64,000 bases of DNA from Arthrobacter sp. StoSoilA2. Lineage in GTDB: Bacteria; Actinomycetota; Actinomycetes; Actinomycetales; Micrococcaceae. The notes beneath the pieces are model-generated. The model was not told where the DNA came from, did not search any database, and saw only the letters and a program-made list of their open reading frames with translations. Positions 41,916-50,342 of this stretch are shown piece by piece. Location of the stretch: positions 4,464,001 through 4,528,000 of the forward strand of contig NZ_AP024643.1 in NCBI RefSeq assembly GCF_019977195.1, read 5' to 3'. A program made the translations under genes and the position numbers. Numbering within the stretch: position 1 is the first letter of the stretch; each line of letters begins with the position of its first letter.

Positions 41916-42859
41916 GCCAGCCCGCCTTCGCGGACTCCCTGCACCCGATCACCTGGCCAGAGGGCTTCAAGGCCGCCGCGTCCTTCACCTTCGACGTCGA
42001 TGCCGAGTCCTGCACCATCGCCCACGATCCGTCCAGCACCCGGCGCATGTCCCTCATGAGCCACCAGTCCTATGGCCCAAAGATCGCAGTCCCGCGGCTC
42101 CTTCAGATCCTTGATCGCCAGGGCATCAAGGGAACGTTCTTCATCCCCGGCTTCACGGCGGAGAGCTACCCGGACGTGGTGCGCAAGATCGCTGACGGTG
42201 GGCACGAAATCGCCCACCATGGCTACCTTCACGAGCCCATGCAGGGAATCGACGCCGCAACCGAAGCCAGTTACCTGGACCGCGGCCTGGAGGCTCTCGC
42301 CAATGTCGCCGGTGTTCGGCCCGTGGGCTACCGGGCTCCGTGGTGGGAGTTGAACTGGCAGTCTCCCGCGCTGCTCGCGGACCGCGGCTTCCTGTATGAC
42401 TCAAGCCTTCTCGACGGCGATGCCCCCTACCGCATGTCAGTGGCCGGGGATGATCCCCGGGACATCGTGGAAATTCCTGTGGACTGGGCCCTGGACGACT
42501 GGGAGCAGTACGCGTTCTACCCCGGCATCACGGGCAGCGGGGTCATTGAAAGCCCGGCCAAAGCCTTGGAAATGTGGACGCTCGAGGCCCAGGCGCACCA
42601 CGCCCAGGGCAGCTGCTTCGTCCTGACCAACCACCCGTTCATCTCCGGCAGGCCGTCCCGGGCCGTCGCGTTGGAGCAGCTGATCGAACGGGTCAAGGGC
42701 CTCGAAGGTATGTGGGTCACCACGCTTGCTGAGATCGCACAGCACACGAAGGACACGGTTCAGGAAATCCACACCCACGCCCGGATCGACGTCCCTTTGT
42801 TCCCAGGAGCCGGTGCTTCATTCCGTCCAGCCCAGGTGCGGGTACCCAGCCTCCGCTAG
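41912..42859 (+). CDS. Polysaccharide-deacetylase-fold hydrolase (cyclic imidase / PgdA-like)
   Basis: The ATG at 41912 gives 315 residues. The NodB-fold metal site is seen in FTFDVDAES (aspartates, about residue 28) and HEIAHHGYLHEP (HxxxH, about 95), with GYRAPWWELNWQSP and the C-terminal KGLEGMWVTTLAEIAQH. This layout resembles Helicobacter PgdA and the cyclic imide hydrolase/PuuE group more than secreted chitin deacetylases, and there is no signal peptide. Being coupled to an NCS1 permease and next to PucR, it probably opens an imported cyclic imide or ureide rather than acting on cell wall (inference). Confidence 0.82.
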   Translation: MSQPAFADSLHPITWPEGFKAAASFTFDVDAESCTIAHDPSSTRRMSLMSHQSYGPKIAVPRLLQILDRQGIKGTFFIPGFTAESYPDVVRKIADGGHEIAHHGYLHEPMQGIDAATEASYLDRGLEALANVAGVRPVGYRAPWWELNWQSPALLADRGFLYDSSLLDGDAPYRMSVAGDDPRDIVEIPVDWALDDWEQYAFYPGITGSGVIESPAKALEMWTLEAQAHHAQGSCFVLTNHPFISGRPSRAVALEQLIERVKGLEGMWVTTLAEIAQHTKDTVQEIHTHARIDVPLFPGAGASFRPAQVRVPSLR

Positions 42860-42864
42860 TCCCG

Positions 42865-42923
42865 CCGAGATGGCAAAAGATGACAATCCCAGGCCCTGGG
42901 ATTGTCATCTTTTGCCATCTCGG
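42865..42923. repeat. Long palindrome, family 1 copy b, between convergent genes
   Basis: A perfect 29-bp inverted repeat with a single central base: left arm 42865-42893, right arm 42895-42923. Both neighbours converge on it, with the hydrolase stop 5 bp to the left and the DUF456 stop 4 bp to the right. Outer arms are identical to 23959-24017; inner differences are matched on both arms, so pairing is kept. Confidence 0.9.
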
Positions 42924-42927
42924 TGAA

Positions 42928-43419
42928 CTAGGACAGCCACACCCCGATGACCCATGTGCTCGCGGCGGCACATGCGAGGCCGAACTCCACGAGAATCCCG
43001 ATGCCGGTGGCCTTCAGCGCGGCGCCGCTTGAGCGGACGGCCGTCCGGAAGTCACGGGTCCGCTGGACTTCGCTCAGCAAAAGCCCGACGGCAAACCCCA
43101 CCAGGAGCCCGATCACTGGAATCACGAACATCCCCACGACGCCAAGGACTATCCCAATCAGCACAGACCTGTTGGGAATCCCATGCTGTTTCAGCTTTCG
43201 CCCTGTGAGCACAGCACTGGCGGCCATCCCTGCCACCACGAACACCATGCCGATGGCGAAGATCACCCAGCCGAGCGTTCCCGCACCACCCCAAATGGCC
43301 CACGCGAGCAGGCTCGCCCCAATGAGGATGCTTCCCGGGAGGACAGGGATGATGGTTCCGGCCACACCCACGGCAATAGCCAGGCCGCAGAGGATGGTCA
43401 CAACGAGTTCGGCGTTCAT
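42928..43419 (-). CDS. DUF456 membrane protein
   Basis: This 163-residue protein has four or five hydrophobic helices. DUF456 features are the start VVTILCGLAIAVGVAGTIIP with VLPGSILI, and the glycine-rich GIVLGVVGMFVIPVIGLLVG. Function unknown. A TAGACT box lies exactly six bases before the ATG (leaderless pattern), and a run of 20 C occupies the place of the -35 region. Confidence 0.85.
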   Translation of the reverse strand: MNAELVVTILCGLAIAVGVAGTIIPVLPGSILIGASLLAWAIWGGAGTLGWVIFAIGMVFVVAGMAASAVLTGRKLKQHGIPNRSVLIGIVLGVVGMFVIPVIGLLVGFAVGLLLSEVQRTRDFRTAVRSSGAALKATGIGILVEFGLACAAASTWVIGVWLS

Positions 43420-43425
43420 GGCCCC

Positions 43426-43463
43426 AGTCTAGGTGTGGCCCCTCCCCCCCCCCCCCCCCCCCC
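43426..43463 (-). promoter_or_regulatory. Presumed DUF456 promoter containing a 20-C homopolymer
   Basis: Read toward the gene, TAGACT (43426-43431) is the -10 box, six bases before the ATG. The -35 position would fall at about 43449-43454, inside an unbroken C20 (G20 on the coding strand) at 43444-43463. Slippage would change what faces the -35 contact. A sequencing or assembly artefact in the homopolymer length is possible. Confidence 0.45.
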
Positions 43464-43468
43464 AACGT

Positions 43469-43533
43469 GCAACGCGAGGTCACTTACGGCCCATCCGACG
43501 GGGCAACACGGGCCGTATGTGACCCCGCGTTGC
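43469..43533. repeat. Long palindrome of a different family (GCAACGCG...CGCGTTGC)
   Basis: Left arm 43469-43492 and right arm 43510-43533 pair over 24 bp with two mismatches around a 17-base loop. The arms read GCAACGCGAGGTCACTTACG plus GCCC and the reverse. It lies between the C-tract and the terminator of the malic-enzyme gene. No second copy is seen in the window. Confidence 0.8.
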
Positions 43534-43543
43534 TCCTTAACAA

Positions 43544-43596
43544 ACCGACGACGGCGACGCTCCCCTGCCTGGGAGTCGTCGCCGTCGTCGGTTTTT
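43544..43596. terminator. Terminator downstream of the malic enzyme gene
   Basis: ACCGACGACGGCGACG and CTCCC pair with GGGAG and CGTCGCCGTCGTCGGT, forming a long GC-rich stem with a short CTGCCT-type loop. A T5 run follows on the plus strand and an AAC/TTTG tail on the other. It lies 13 bp after the malic enzyme stop and is a convincing rho-independent structure. Confidence 0.8.
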
Positions 43597-43608
43597 AGTT
43601 GGTTACCG

Positions 43609-44799
43609 CTACTCGGTCACGGCTGCGGCAACTGCCGCGGTGACAGCCGGTGCTACACGGGCGTCCAGGGGGCTCGGCACGATGTAGTCAGCGGAGAGGT
43701 CTTCCTCGGCCAGCTCTGCGATGGCTCGTGCAGCGGCGATCTTCATTGCCGGCGTGATGCGGCGGGCCTTGGCGTCGAGGGCGCCGCGGAAGATGCCGGG
43801 GAAGGCCAGCACATTGTTGATCTGGTTCGGGAAGTCGCTGCGGCCGGTGGCGACAACTGCCGCGTACTTCTGGGCAACCTCGGGGAGTACTTCGGGGTCC
43901 GGGTTGGACAGCGCGAACACGATCGACTGATCGTTCATCAACTTCAGGTGCTCTTCGTCCAGCTTGGAGGAGGAGACGCCTACGAAAACGTCGGCGCCGG
44001 TCAGCCCCTCGCCGGGACCACCTGTGACGCCGCGGGGGTTGGTCCGCTGCGCCATGCGGGCCTTGACGCTGCCGGGATCGGCCACGAGGTCGGCACGGTC
44101 AGCGTTGACCACACCCTTGGAGTCGAGCAGGATGACGTCCTCGATGCCAACAGCAAGAAGAATCTCGGCGATGGCAATGCCGGCGGCACCTGCGCCCGAG
44201 ACAACTACTTTAAGGCCGGAAAGTTCGCGCTTGGTCACCTTGGCAGCGTTGGTCAGGGCCGCGAGAACCACGACGGCGGTGCCGTGCTGGTCATCGTGCA
44301 TGACGGGGCAGTCGAGTGCTTCGATGAGGCGCTCTTCGAGTTCGAAGCAACGCGGCGCGGAGATGTCCTCGAGGTTCACTGCACCGAAGCTCGGGCGGAG
44401 GCGGACCAGGGTCTCGATGATCTCGTCCACGTTGGTGGTGTTGAGAACCAGCGGGATGGAGTCGAGGTCGCCGAAGGACTTGAAGAGGGCAGACTTTCCT
44501 TCCATGACCGGGAGGGAAGCGCTGGGGCCGATGTTGCCCAGGCCCAGTACGGCGGTGCCGTCGCTGACGACAACAACCAGGCGCTCAGCCCAGGTGTGGG
44601 TGCGGGCAAGCTCGGGGTTGGCGTGGATTGCGCGGCTAACCTGGGCGACGCCCGGGGTGTACGCGATGGAAAGGTCACGCTTGTTGTTCAGGGGAACGGT
44701 GCTGGAAATCGTCAGCTTGCCGCCCTCGTGTGCTGCGAAGATCTCTTCTTCGCTCAATACCAAGGCGTCGTTGTCAGTAGCGATTGTCTCAATGGACAC
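43609..44799 (-). CDS. Malic enzyme, NAD(P)-dependent, short bacterial type
   Basis: This 396-residue enzyme decarboxylates malate to pyruvate. GTG at 44799 follows AGGAG. Key blocks are LSIAYTPGVAQVSRAI, the YTPGVA catalytic tyrosine region, NIGPSASLPVMEGKSALFK with the active-site lysine, the metal site EDISAPRCFELEERL and MHDDQHGTAVV, and the NAD-binding GAGAAGIAIAEILL. It lacks the C-terminal phosphotransacetylase domain of MaeB. Confidence 0.95.
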   Translation of the reverse strand: MSIETIATDNDALVLSEEEIFAAHEGGKLTISSTVPLNNKRDLSIAYTPGVAQVSRAIHANPELARTHTWAERLVVVVSDGTAVLGLGNIGPSASLPVMEGKSALFKSFGDLDSIPLVLNTTNVDEIIETLVRLRPSFGAVNLEDISAPRCFELEERLIEALDCPVMHDDQHGTAVVVLAALTNAAKVTKRELSGLKVVVSGAGAAGIAIAEILLAVGIEDVILLDSKGVVNADRADLVADPGSVKARMAQRTNPRGVTGGPGEGLTGADVFVGVSSSKLDEEHLKLMNDQSIVFALSNPDPEVLPEVAQKYAAVVATGRSDFPNQINNVLAFPGIFRGALDAKARRITPAMKIAAARAIAELAEEDLSADYIVPSPLDARVAPAVTAAVAAAVTE

Positions 44800-45078
44800 G
44801 TCTTTGTCTCCTCAGGCTAGCCGTGGACCCACGGCATGGTTCGGGCAGGAACAGAACTGCTGGTTCGGACCAAGGGTGGCTGGCCCGGAAGGTGCATCTG
44901 CAGGTTGGGCTGCTAGCCGCTTCGGTCTTTCCAGCGTAGGGAAGCCCGGAGGGTACAAGATTCAATACCAAGAGAGACGATTCGAGAGTAAAACGTTTAT
45001 GCAGGTCTAAAAGTGACTCAGCTCACGCGAAAAAACGCATTCTCAGGGGCCGGTGGTCTAGACCGGAAGAGCTATATG

Positions 45079-45687
45079 TCATTCCCCCGTCATGAGGCTG
45101 CATGCCTTCTTGAGGTCCTTTTCGGCTTCAAAGAGCGACAAGCGACGACACCGGACGGCCTGGACCAGACCACTGACCAGATGCAACAGAATCCTGGCCT
45201 TCGGTGCGTCATTTCCGGGCTCTTTGCTCAACGAACCCACAACTTCTTCGGACAAGAGGTCAATCTCCCGCAGCAGCTGGGCGGTATCGCTGTCCTTGCC
45301 GGCAGGCCGGATGAGGCAGTGCTCCACGCCGGGCTGCATAACCCTCAGGTGGAAGATCTCCATCATCAAACCTGACAGTGCATGGCCCTTGCCTTTCCTC
45401 TGGCGCACGCCGTCGCGAAGCTCGCGCAACTGCTGCCGGTAGACGGCCAACATGAGGTGCGCCGTAGAGGGAAAGTAACGGTAGAGGGTGCCCAGCGGAA
45501 CGTCCGCTTTGGCGGCAACGTCCGACAAACTCAAGGTGTCGAATTGACGTTGCGCAAAGCCGGAGGCTGTCTTCAGGATGCGGGCATAGCGCAAAAGCTG
45601 CCGCGGGGTGGTAGGTGCGGCAGCCATACGGGGCAACCCCGTCGTCAGGTCAAGGGAGTACGGTTCCAGGGAAAACGGTTCGGGCAT
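45079..45687 (-). CDS. TetR-family transcriptional regulator
   Basis: The ATG at 45687 (MPEPFSLEPY) gives 202 residues; an upstream in-frame start at 45765 lacks support. The HTH lies at residues 30-75 (ASGFAQRQFDTLSLSDVAAK then ADVPLGTLYRYFPS). The C-terminal part (HLRVMQPGVEHCLIRPAGKD) resembles regulators of the KstR/TetR_C group linked to lipid catabolism, but the match is loose. The nearest gene on the same strand is malic enzyme, 279 bp downstream. Confidence 0.85.
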   Translation of the reverse strand: MPEPFSLEPYSLDLTTGLPRMAAAPTTPRQLLRYARILKTASGFAQRQFDTLSLSDVAAKADVPLGTLYRYFPSTAHLMLAVYRQQLRELRDGVRQRKGKGHALSGLMMEIFHLRVMQPGVEHCLIRPAGKDSDTAQLLREIDLLSEEVVGSLSKEPGNDAPKARILLHLVSGLVQAVRCRRLSLFEAEKDLKKACSLMTGE

Positions 45688-45875
45688 TTCCGGCGATCTC
45701 TTGGCAGGCTGGCAAGGAAACGGCCGGCTCAGGTCACAGGACCCGCGGCAGGCCGATCGCACCAATGATACGTGAGCAAAATGACCGTTTCCTGAGAGCG
45801 CCCTGCTTGCAACGCGTCCATGCCGTTCCCAGGATTCCCCCGCTGCGCCCCTAAACTGCAGGAAGCTCAGGTAAA

Positions 45876-45941
45876 CCCAACTAGGTAGCAGTAGAGCGCG
45901 TTTTGGACGCTCAAAACGCGCTTAAATGCGACCCAGTTGGG
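45876..45941. repeat. Palindromic element, family 3 copy a
   Basis: Outer arms CCCAACT (45876-45882) and AGTTGGG (45935-45941) and inner arms GCGCGTTTT (45896-45904) and AAAACGCGC (45913-45921) are perfect. The overall pattern CCAACYAGGTAGCAG ... CGTTTT ... CTCAAAACG ... CYAGTTGG is shared with 63812-63875. It ends 24 bp before the first gene of the FG-GAP cluster. Confidence 0.85.
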
Positions 45942-45965
45942 TCCACGCACGGGAGGAAGACCACT

Positions 45966-47090
45966 ATGGGGAATTTTCGACGCCGGATGGCAGCAGCGCT
46001 GCTGGCCGCCGCTGTGGCGGCCGTGGCACTTGGCCCCCTGCCGGCGTCGGCGGCCAGCAACGGGCCGGACCCCATAGTCAATGGTGAAGCGTTTGTCGGC
46101 AAGACGCTAACAGCCGAAATAGGCCCGTACACCTTCTATGGTTGCGGCGGCGGCAAGGGCCCCGACTTCACTGTCTACTGGACAAGGGACGGCTTCCTGG
46201 TGGCGGGCGAAACCGGGCGCAGCTACCTCCTGCAGCAGGATGACACGGGCGCACGCATGGCTGTGCACCTGACCGCCAGCAAGACTGCCTGCGGGGGTGA
46301 AACCCTTCACAGCGACGAGACCGGACCCGTCGCTGCGCCCAACCGGGCCAGTGGTTTCACGGGCCGCAGCTTCGAACTCCTGGCACGCGCAAGTGACGGC
46401 TCGTTGATGTTGTACGGGCGGACAGGCACCGCTTGGGACGCCGCCCGCACCGTGGGCTGGGGGTGGAACGTCTTCAACCTTGTCCTTTCCCCCGGCGACT
46501 TCAACGGTGATGGCAAGGGTGACGCGATCGCAGGGGATTCGGCGGGGACGCTGTATCTCTACGCCGGCGACGGAACCGGTGGATGGAAGCCCGCCCAGAC
46601 CATCGGCAAAGGCTGGAACATTTTCGACTCAATCGTCAGCCCTGGTGACTTCAACGGGGACGGCAACAACGACATTCTGGCCAGGGAACCCGGCGGCGCC
46701 CTGTATTTGTACCCGGGCAATGGTTCCGGAGGCTGGCTGGCGAGGACCGCCGTCGGGCAGGGCTGGCAGGTGATGGACGCCTTGCTGACGCCTGGCGATT
46801 TCAACGGCGACGGCAAGGTGGACGTGCTTGCCCGTGACCGCAGCGGCTACCTGTATTTCTACGGCGGCAACGGGGCGGGCGGTTGGACGCGGTCGTGGCT
46901 CATCGGTGTCGGCTGGAATGCCCTCAAAGCTGCGGGTGCCGCGGGTGACTTCGACAAGGATGGCTTCCAGGACGTTTACGGCGTGGACCAACAGGGCCGG
47001 CTGGTGATCTATTACAGCGATGGCCGGACCGGCTGGCGCACATCCCAGTCCGTGGGCAACGGATGGGGCGGTTTCACAGCAATCTTCTAG
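45966..47090 (+). CDS. Secreted FG-GAP propeller protein, cluster gene 1
   Basis: The ATG at 45966 after GGGAGGAAGAC gives 374 residues. A signal peptide ends LPASA (residue ~29). A cysteine-containing module follows (YGCGGGKGPDFTVYWTRDG), related to the N-terminal part of the protein at 9338 and to gene 2. The propeller has five units with loops such as DFNGDGKGD, DFNGDGNND, DFNGDGKVD and DFDKDGFQD; the chain ends VGNGWGGFTAIF. The first blade lacks its calcium loop (FTGRSFELLARASDGS). Likely function is extracellular or surface binding. Confidence 0.88.
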   Translation: MGNFRRRMAAALLAAAVAAVALGPLPASAASNGPDPIVNGEAFVGKTLTAEIGPYTFYGCGGGKGPDFTVYWTRDGFLVAGETGRSYLLQQDDTGARMAVHLTASKTACGGETLHSDETGPVAAPNRASGFTGRSFELLARASDGSLMLYGRTGTAWDAARTVGWGWNVFNLVLSPGDFNGDGKGDAIAGDSAGTLYLYAGDGTGGWKPAQTIGKGWNIFDSIVSPGDFNGDGNNDILAREPGGALYLYPGNGSGGWLARTAVGQGWQVMDALLTPGDFNGDGKVDVLARDRSGYLYFYGGNGAGGWTRSWLIGVGWNALKAAGAAGDFDKDGFQDVYGVDQQGRLVIYYSDGRTGWRTSQSVGNGWGGFTAIF

Positions 47091-47140
47091 CTGAGTCCCA
47101 GCCGCGGTAAGATTAGCCGCATAAGTCTGGGGAGGACACA

Positions 47141-48289
47141 ATGAACGCTCTATCATGCCGTGTATCAGGCGTGCGCCGAGCGGTAGCCGGAATTGCGGCT
47201 GCGCTTATTGCCGCCGTCGCTTTCGCCCCGGCACCTGCCATGGCAACCATGGACCCCGCAGATCCCGTGGTTCACGGTGCGCCGTTTGTTGGCTCAACGC
47301 TCACGCTGGAGATCGATCCTGACTCTTACCGTGGCTGCGGCAAAGCGGCCGGCCCGGACTACCAGATTTACTGGACCCGCGACGGTGTTCGAGCCGGGGA
47401 CCACTGGGAGTGGTGGAACTACAAGCTCGGCGAAGAAGACCGCGGCAAGACCATCGCCGCCCATGTCGCAGCCAGCCAAAACGGGTGTGAACCGCAGGAA
47501 GTCTCCAGCCAGGAAACAGCGCCCATCTCAGCATCCAACAGGGCCAACGGCTTCACCGGTCGGGGCGCCTATGAGATGCTGGCTCGCCGCACGGATGGCA
47601 CCCTCATGCTGTATCCCCGGATTGGCGGCGCCTGGGAGGCCCCCCGGACCGTTGGTTCCGGCTGGAACGGGTTCAGCACGGTCCTCTCCCCCGGCGACTT
47701 TAACGGCGACGGCACCAACGACATCCTTGCGAAGGACTCCTCCGGAAGGCTCTTCCTCTACGCAGGTACTGGGGACGGCGGCTTCCTTGCCGGACGCCAA
47801 GTGGGCAGCGGATGGAACAGCTTTACGTCGATCGTCTCCCCCGGCGACTTCAACGGCGACGGCAACAACGACATCCTCGCCCGTGATTCCGGCGGACTGC
47901 TTTATCTCTACCCCGGCAACGGCAGCGGCGGCTGGCTGAACCGTTCACTGGCCGGCAGTGGTTGGAACGTGGTCAACCAGATCATCACGCCGGGCGACTT
48001 CGACGGCGACTACAACGTGGACATCCTGGCGAGGGACTCCGCCGGCAGCCTGCGCCTGTACAAGGGCAACGGCAGCGGCGGCTGGGCAGGCATGGCCGTG
48101 ATCGGGCAAGGTTGGAACGGCATGGCAGCCATTGGCGCCGCCGGCGACATCGACGGTAACGGCAATGTGGACATCTATGCAGTGGACGGATCCGGCCAGC
48201 TGCTGGCCTACTACGGCGACGGCGACGGCGGCTGGAACGGCGCCCAAACCATTGGCTGGGGCTGGGGCGGTTTTAACGCCTTGTTCTAG
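47141..48289 (+). CDS. Secreted FG-GAP propeller protein, cluster gene 2
   Basis: This 382-residue protein begins with an ATG after GGGGAGGA, 50 bp behind gene 1. The signal peptide ends PAMA. The N-terminal module is the same type as in gene 1 (YRGCGKAAGPDYQIYWTRDG, cysteines about 110 bp-equivalents apart in ASQNGCEPQ). Five propeller units follow with DFNGDGTND, DFNGDGNND, DFDGDYNVD and DIDGNGNVD loops and the end IGWGWGGFNALF. Close similarity to gene 1 shows tandem duplication. Confidence 0.88.
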   Translation: MNALSCRVSGVRRAVAGIAAALIAAVAFAPAPAMATMDPADPVVHGAPFVGSTLTLEIDPDSYRGCGKAAGPDYQIYWTRDGVRAGDHWEWWNYKLGEEDRGKTIAAHVAASQNGCEPQEVSSQETAPISASNRANGFTGRGAYEMLARRTDGTLMLYPRIGGAWEAPRTVGSGWNGFSTVLSPGDFNGDGTNDILAKDSSGRLFLYAGTGDGGFLAGRQVGSGWNSFTSIVSPGDFNGDGNNDILARDSGGLLYLYPGNGSGGWLNRSLAGSGWNVVNQIITPGDFDGDYNVDILARDSAGSLRLYKGNGSGGWAGMAVIGQGWNGMAAIGAAGDIDGNGNVDIYAVDGSGQLLAYYGDGDGGWNGAQTIGWGWGGFNALF

Positions 48290-48305
48290 GGGGTTGGGGG
48301 AGACC

Positions 48306-50168
48306 ATGACGACTTTTTCTTCCGTGCGCCCAGCGGCTTTTGTGCATTCGGTGCGGTCGGGTTTTCACATCCTTCTAGCCATGCTCCTCTGCTCTGCGCT
48401 GGCAATTGCAGTCCCGCCGCCCCGCGCTACAGCTGGGGGAACAATCGTCCCCCTTCCCACCGTGGTTACCCGGACGTCGGCGGCAACGGCGGGTCCCGGG
48501 AGCATTGTCTCCTTGTCCTTCACACTGAGCGGTCCCGCGAAGGAAGTAGGTTTCACGTACGTCAATGAGGACACCCTGGAGCAGGCCACCCTCTACGGAC
48601 CTGCCAGCCAGCTGTCCGGGCCTTACAGCGCGCAAGCCAAACTGCCGGTGGACGGGAGCGCCTTCCAGCGAACCGGGCGCTACAAACTCCTCAGCGTCAA
48701 CATCATGCTCCCCTTGGGCCAGGGGGTAATCCGCTACGGGCGCGATGGCAACATCATCTTCCTTTCGCAAGGACTGGAAGCACCAACACAGCGGCCAGGG
48801 GCCTTGGACGGCGTCGACTTCGCCGTCAACAATCCCGGCTTCCCACTGGTGGACAATCCAAATATCAAGCCACCAACCATCACAGGCGTGGCACGCTACG
48901 ACCAAGTGCTGACCACGGACAACGGCTCCTGGACCCAACCGCCCACCGGCTTCGCCTACCAATGGCTGCGCAACGGCCAGCCGATCCCTGGAGCCACGCT
49001 CAGCAATTACCGCATCGCAGAAGCAGACCTTGACCAGACCCTGTCAGTACGGGTCACGGCCACAAGGGCAGGCTTCCGGGCTGTGTCGGCATCCTCGCTC
49101 CCACTGACGCCCACGTCACCCATCACAGCTACCGCTCCCACACTCCAAGGCAAGCTGATCGTCGGAGAGAAGCTCACCGGCGTCTTCAACGAGGGCAGCG
49201 TCTCCGGCGGGACACTCGGCGGCCCCGTCATCATCAGGTACGAATGGGTGCGCAACGGTACCGCGATCAGCGGTGCCACGTCGAAGACTTACACCCTTCA
49301 GGCAGCGGACCGTGGCGCCGTCGTCGGCTTCCGGGCAGTAGTCCAAGCGGGCAATCCAGTGACGGCCACGCGTCCGTTTACGGTTTTCGGCCGCTCCGTA
49401 GTTCGAAACAAACCGCACACAACAGGTTTCGACGCCGGGGCCTCCATTGACCTGTTCGCGCGCGATGCTGCGGCGAACCTGCTCCTGTACCCCACCGATG
49501 GCGCGGCCCGCTGGCAAGCTCCGCGGACCATCGGCCTTGGTTGGGACGTGTTCGATACCGCCTTCAACGCGGGCGACTTTGACGGAGACGGTTTCAACGA
49601 CGTCATCGCAAAGGACCACGATGGATCGCTGTTCCTGTACCCGGGCAACGGAACCGGCGGCTGGCTTCCACGCAAGCAGATCGGCTGGGGATGGGACGTC
49701 TTCGATTCGATCATCGCCGCAGGCGACTTCTCGGGCGATGGCAACAACGATGTCCTTGCCCGCACGCCTTTGGGCGCCCTGGTGCTCTACCCCGGCAACG
49801 GGACGGGCGGCTTCAAATCCCCTGGCGCCGTAGGCCAAGGGTGGGACGCCCTCAGCGAGGTCTTCTCGCCCGGCGACTTCGACGGTGACGGCAACCCTGA
49901 TGTCCTGGGCCGTGACAGCGCAGGAAACCTACGGCTCTACGGTGGCAACGGCAACGGCGGATGGACCACTGCCCGGTCCATCGGCACAGGCTGGAACGTC
50001 ATGTCACGCATTGGTGGGGCCGGAGATTTCAACGGAGACGGCTTCTACGACGTTTGGGCCATCGACGCCGGCGGCCAACTGAACATGTACTACGGCAGCG
50101 GCATCGGTGGATGGAAAGGCGCCGGTGTCGTTGGCTGGGGCTGGGGCGGGTTCACGGCGGTTTTCTAA
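48306..50168 (+). CDS. Secreted FG-GAP propeller protein with Ig-like modules, cluster gene 3
   Basis: The ATG at 48306 after GGGGGAGACC, 16 bp behind gene 2, gives 620 residues. After a signal peptide (ending RATAGG) comes a beta-rich domain (residues 50-200), then two Ig-like modules recognisable by YQWLRNGQPIPGATLSNYRI and YEWVRNGTAISGATSKTYTL. The C-terminal five-unit propeller (about 380-620) has DFDGDGFND, DFSGDGNND, DFDGDGNPD and DFNGDGFYD loops and ends VGWGWGGFTAVF. The stop and the 36 bases behind it are repeated after gene 5. Confidence 0.88.
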   Translation: MTTFSSVRPAAFVHSVRSGFHILLAMLLCSALAIAVPPPRATAGGTIVPLPTVVTRTSAATAGPGSIVSLSFTLSGPAKEVGFTYVNEDTLEQATLYGPASQLSGPYSAQAKLPVDGSAFQRTGRYKLLSVNIMLPLGQGVIRYGRDGNIIFLSQGLEAPTQRPGALDGVDFAVNNPGFPLVDNPNIKPPTITGVARYDQVLTTDNGSWTQPPTGFAYQWLRNGQPIPGATLSNYRIAEADLDQTLSVRVTATRAGFRAVSASSLPLTPTSPITATAPTLQGKLIVGEKLTGVFNEGSVSGGTLGGPVIIRYEWVRNGTAISGATSKTYTLQAADRGAVVGFRAVVQAGNPVTATRPFTVFGRSVVRNKPHTTGFDAGASIDLFARDAAANLLLYPTDGAARWQAPRTIGLGWDVFDTAFNAGDFDGDGFNDVIAKDHDGSLFLYPGNGTGGWLPRKQIGWGWDVFDSIIAAGDFSGDGNNDVLARTPLGALVLYPGNGTGGFKSPGAVGQGWDALSEVFSPGDFDGDGNPDVLGRDSAGNLRLYGGNGNGGWTTARSIGTGWNVMSRIGGAGDFNGDGFYDVWAIDAGGQLNMYYGSGIGGWKGAGVVGWGWGGFTAVF

Positions 50169-50342
50169 GTCGATTTTGGTTGCGTTTTGAGTTTGATGCA
50201 CGACACATTTCTGTGAAATGCGGTAATTCAATCCCAATTGCTGTTCCTGAAAGCAAGTGGCTGTAGTGTCAAGTCAATTGGCCTCGACAGGCCGCTCTGG
50301 CCTGTACTTTTTGGGGGAAACTTGGGACTTTTTGGGGGACAG

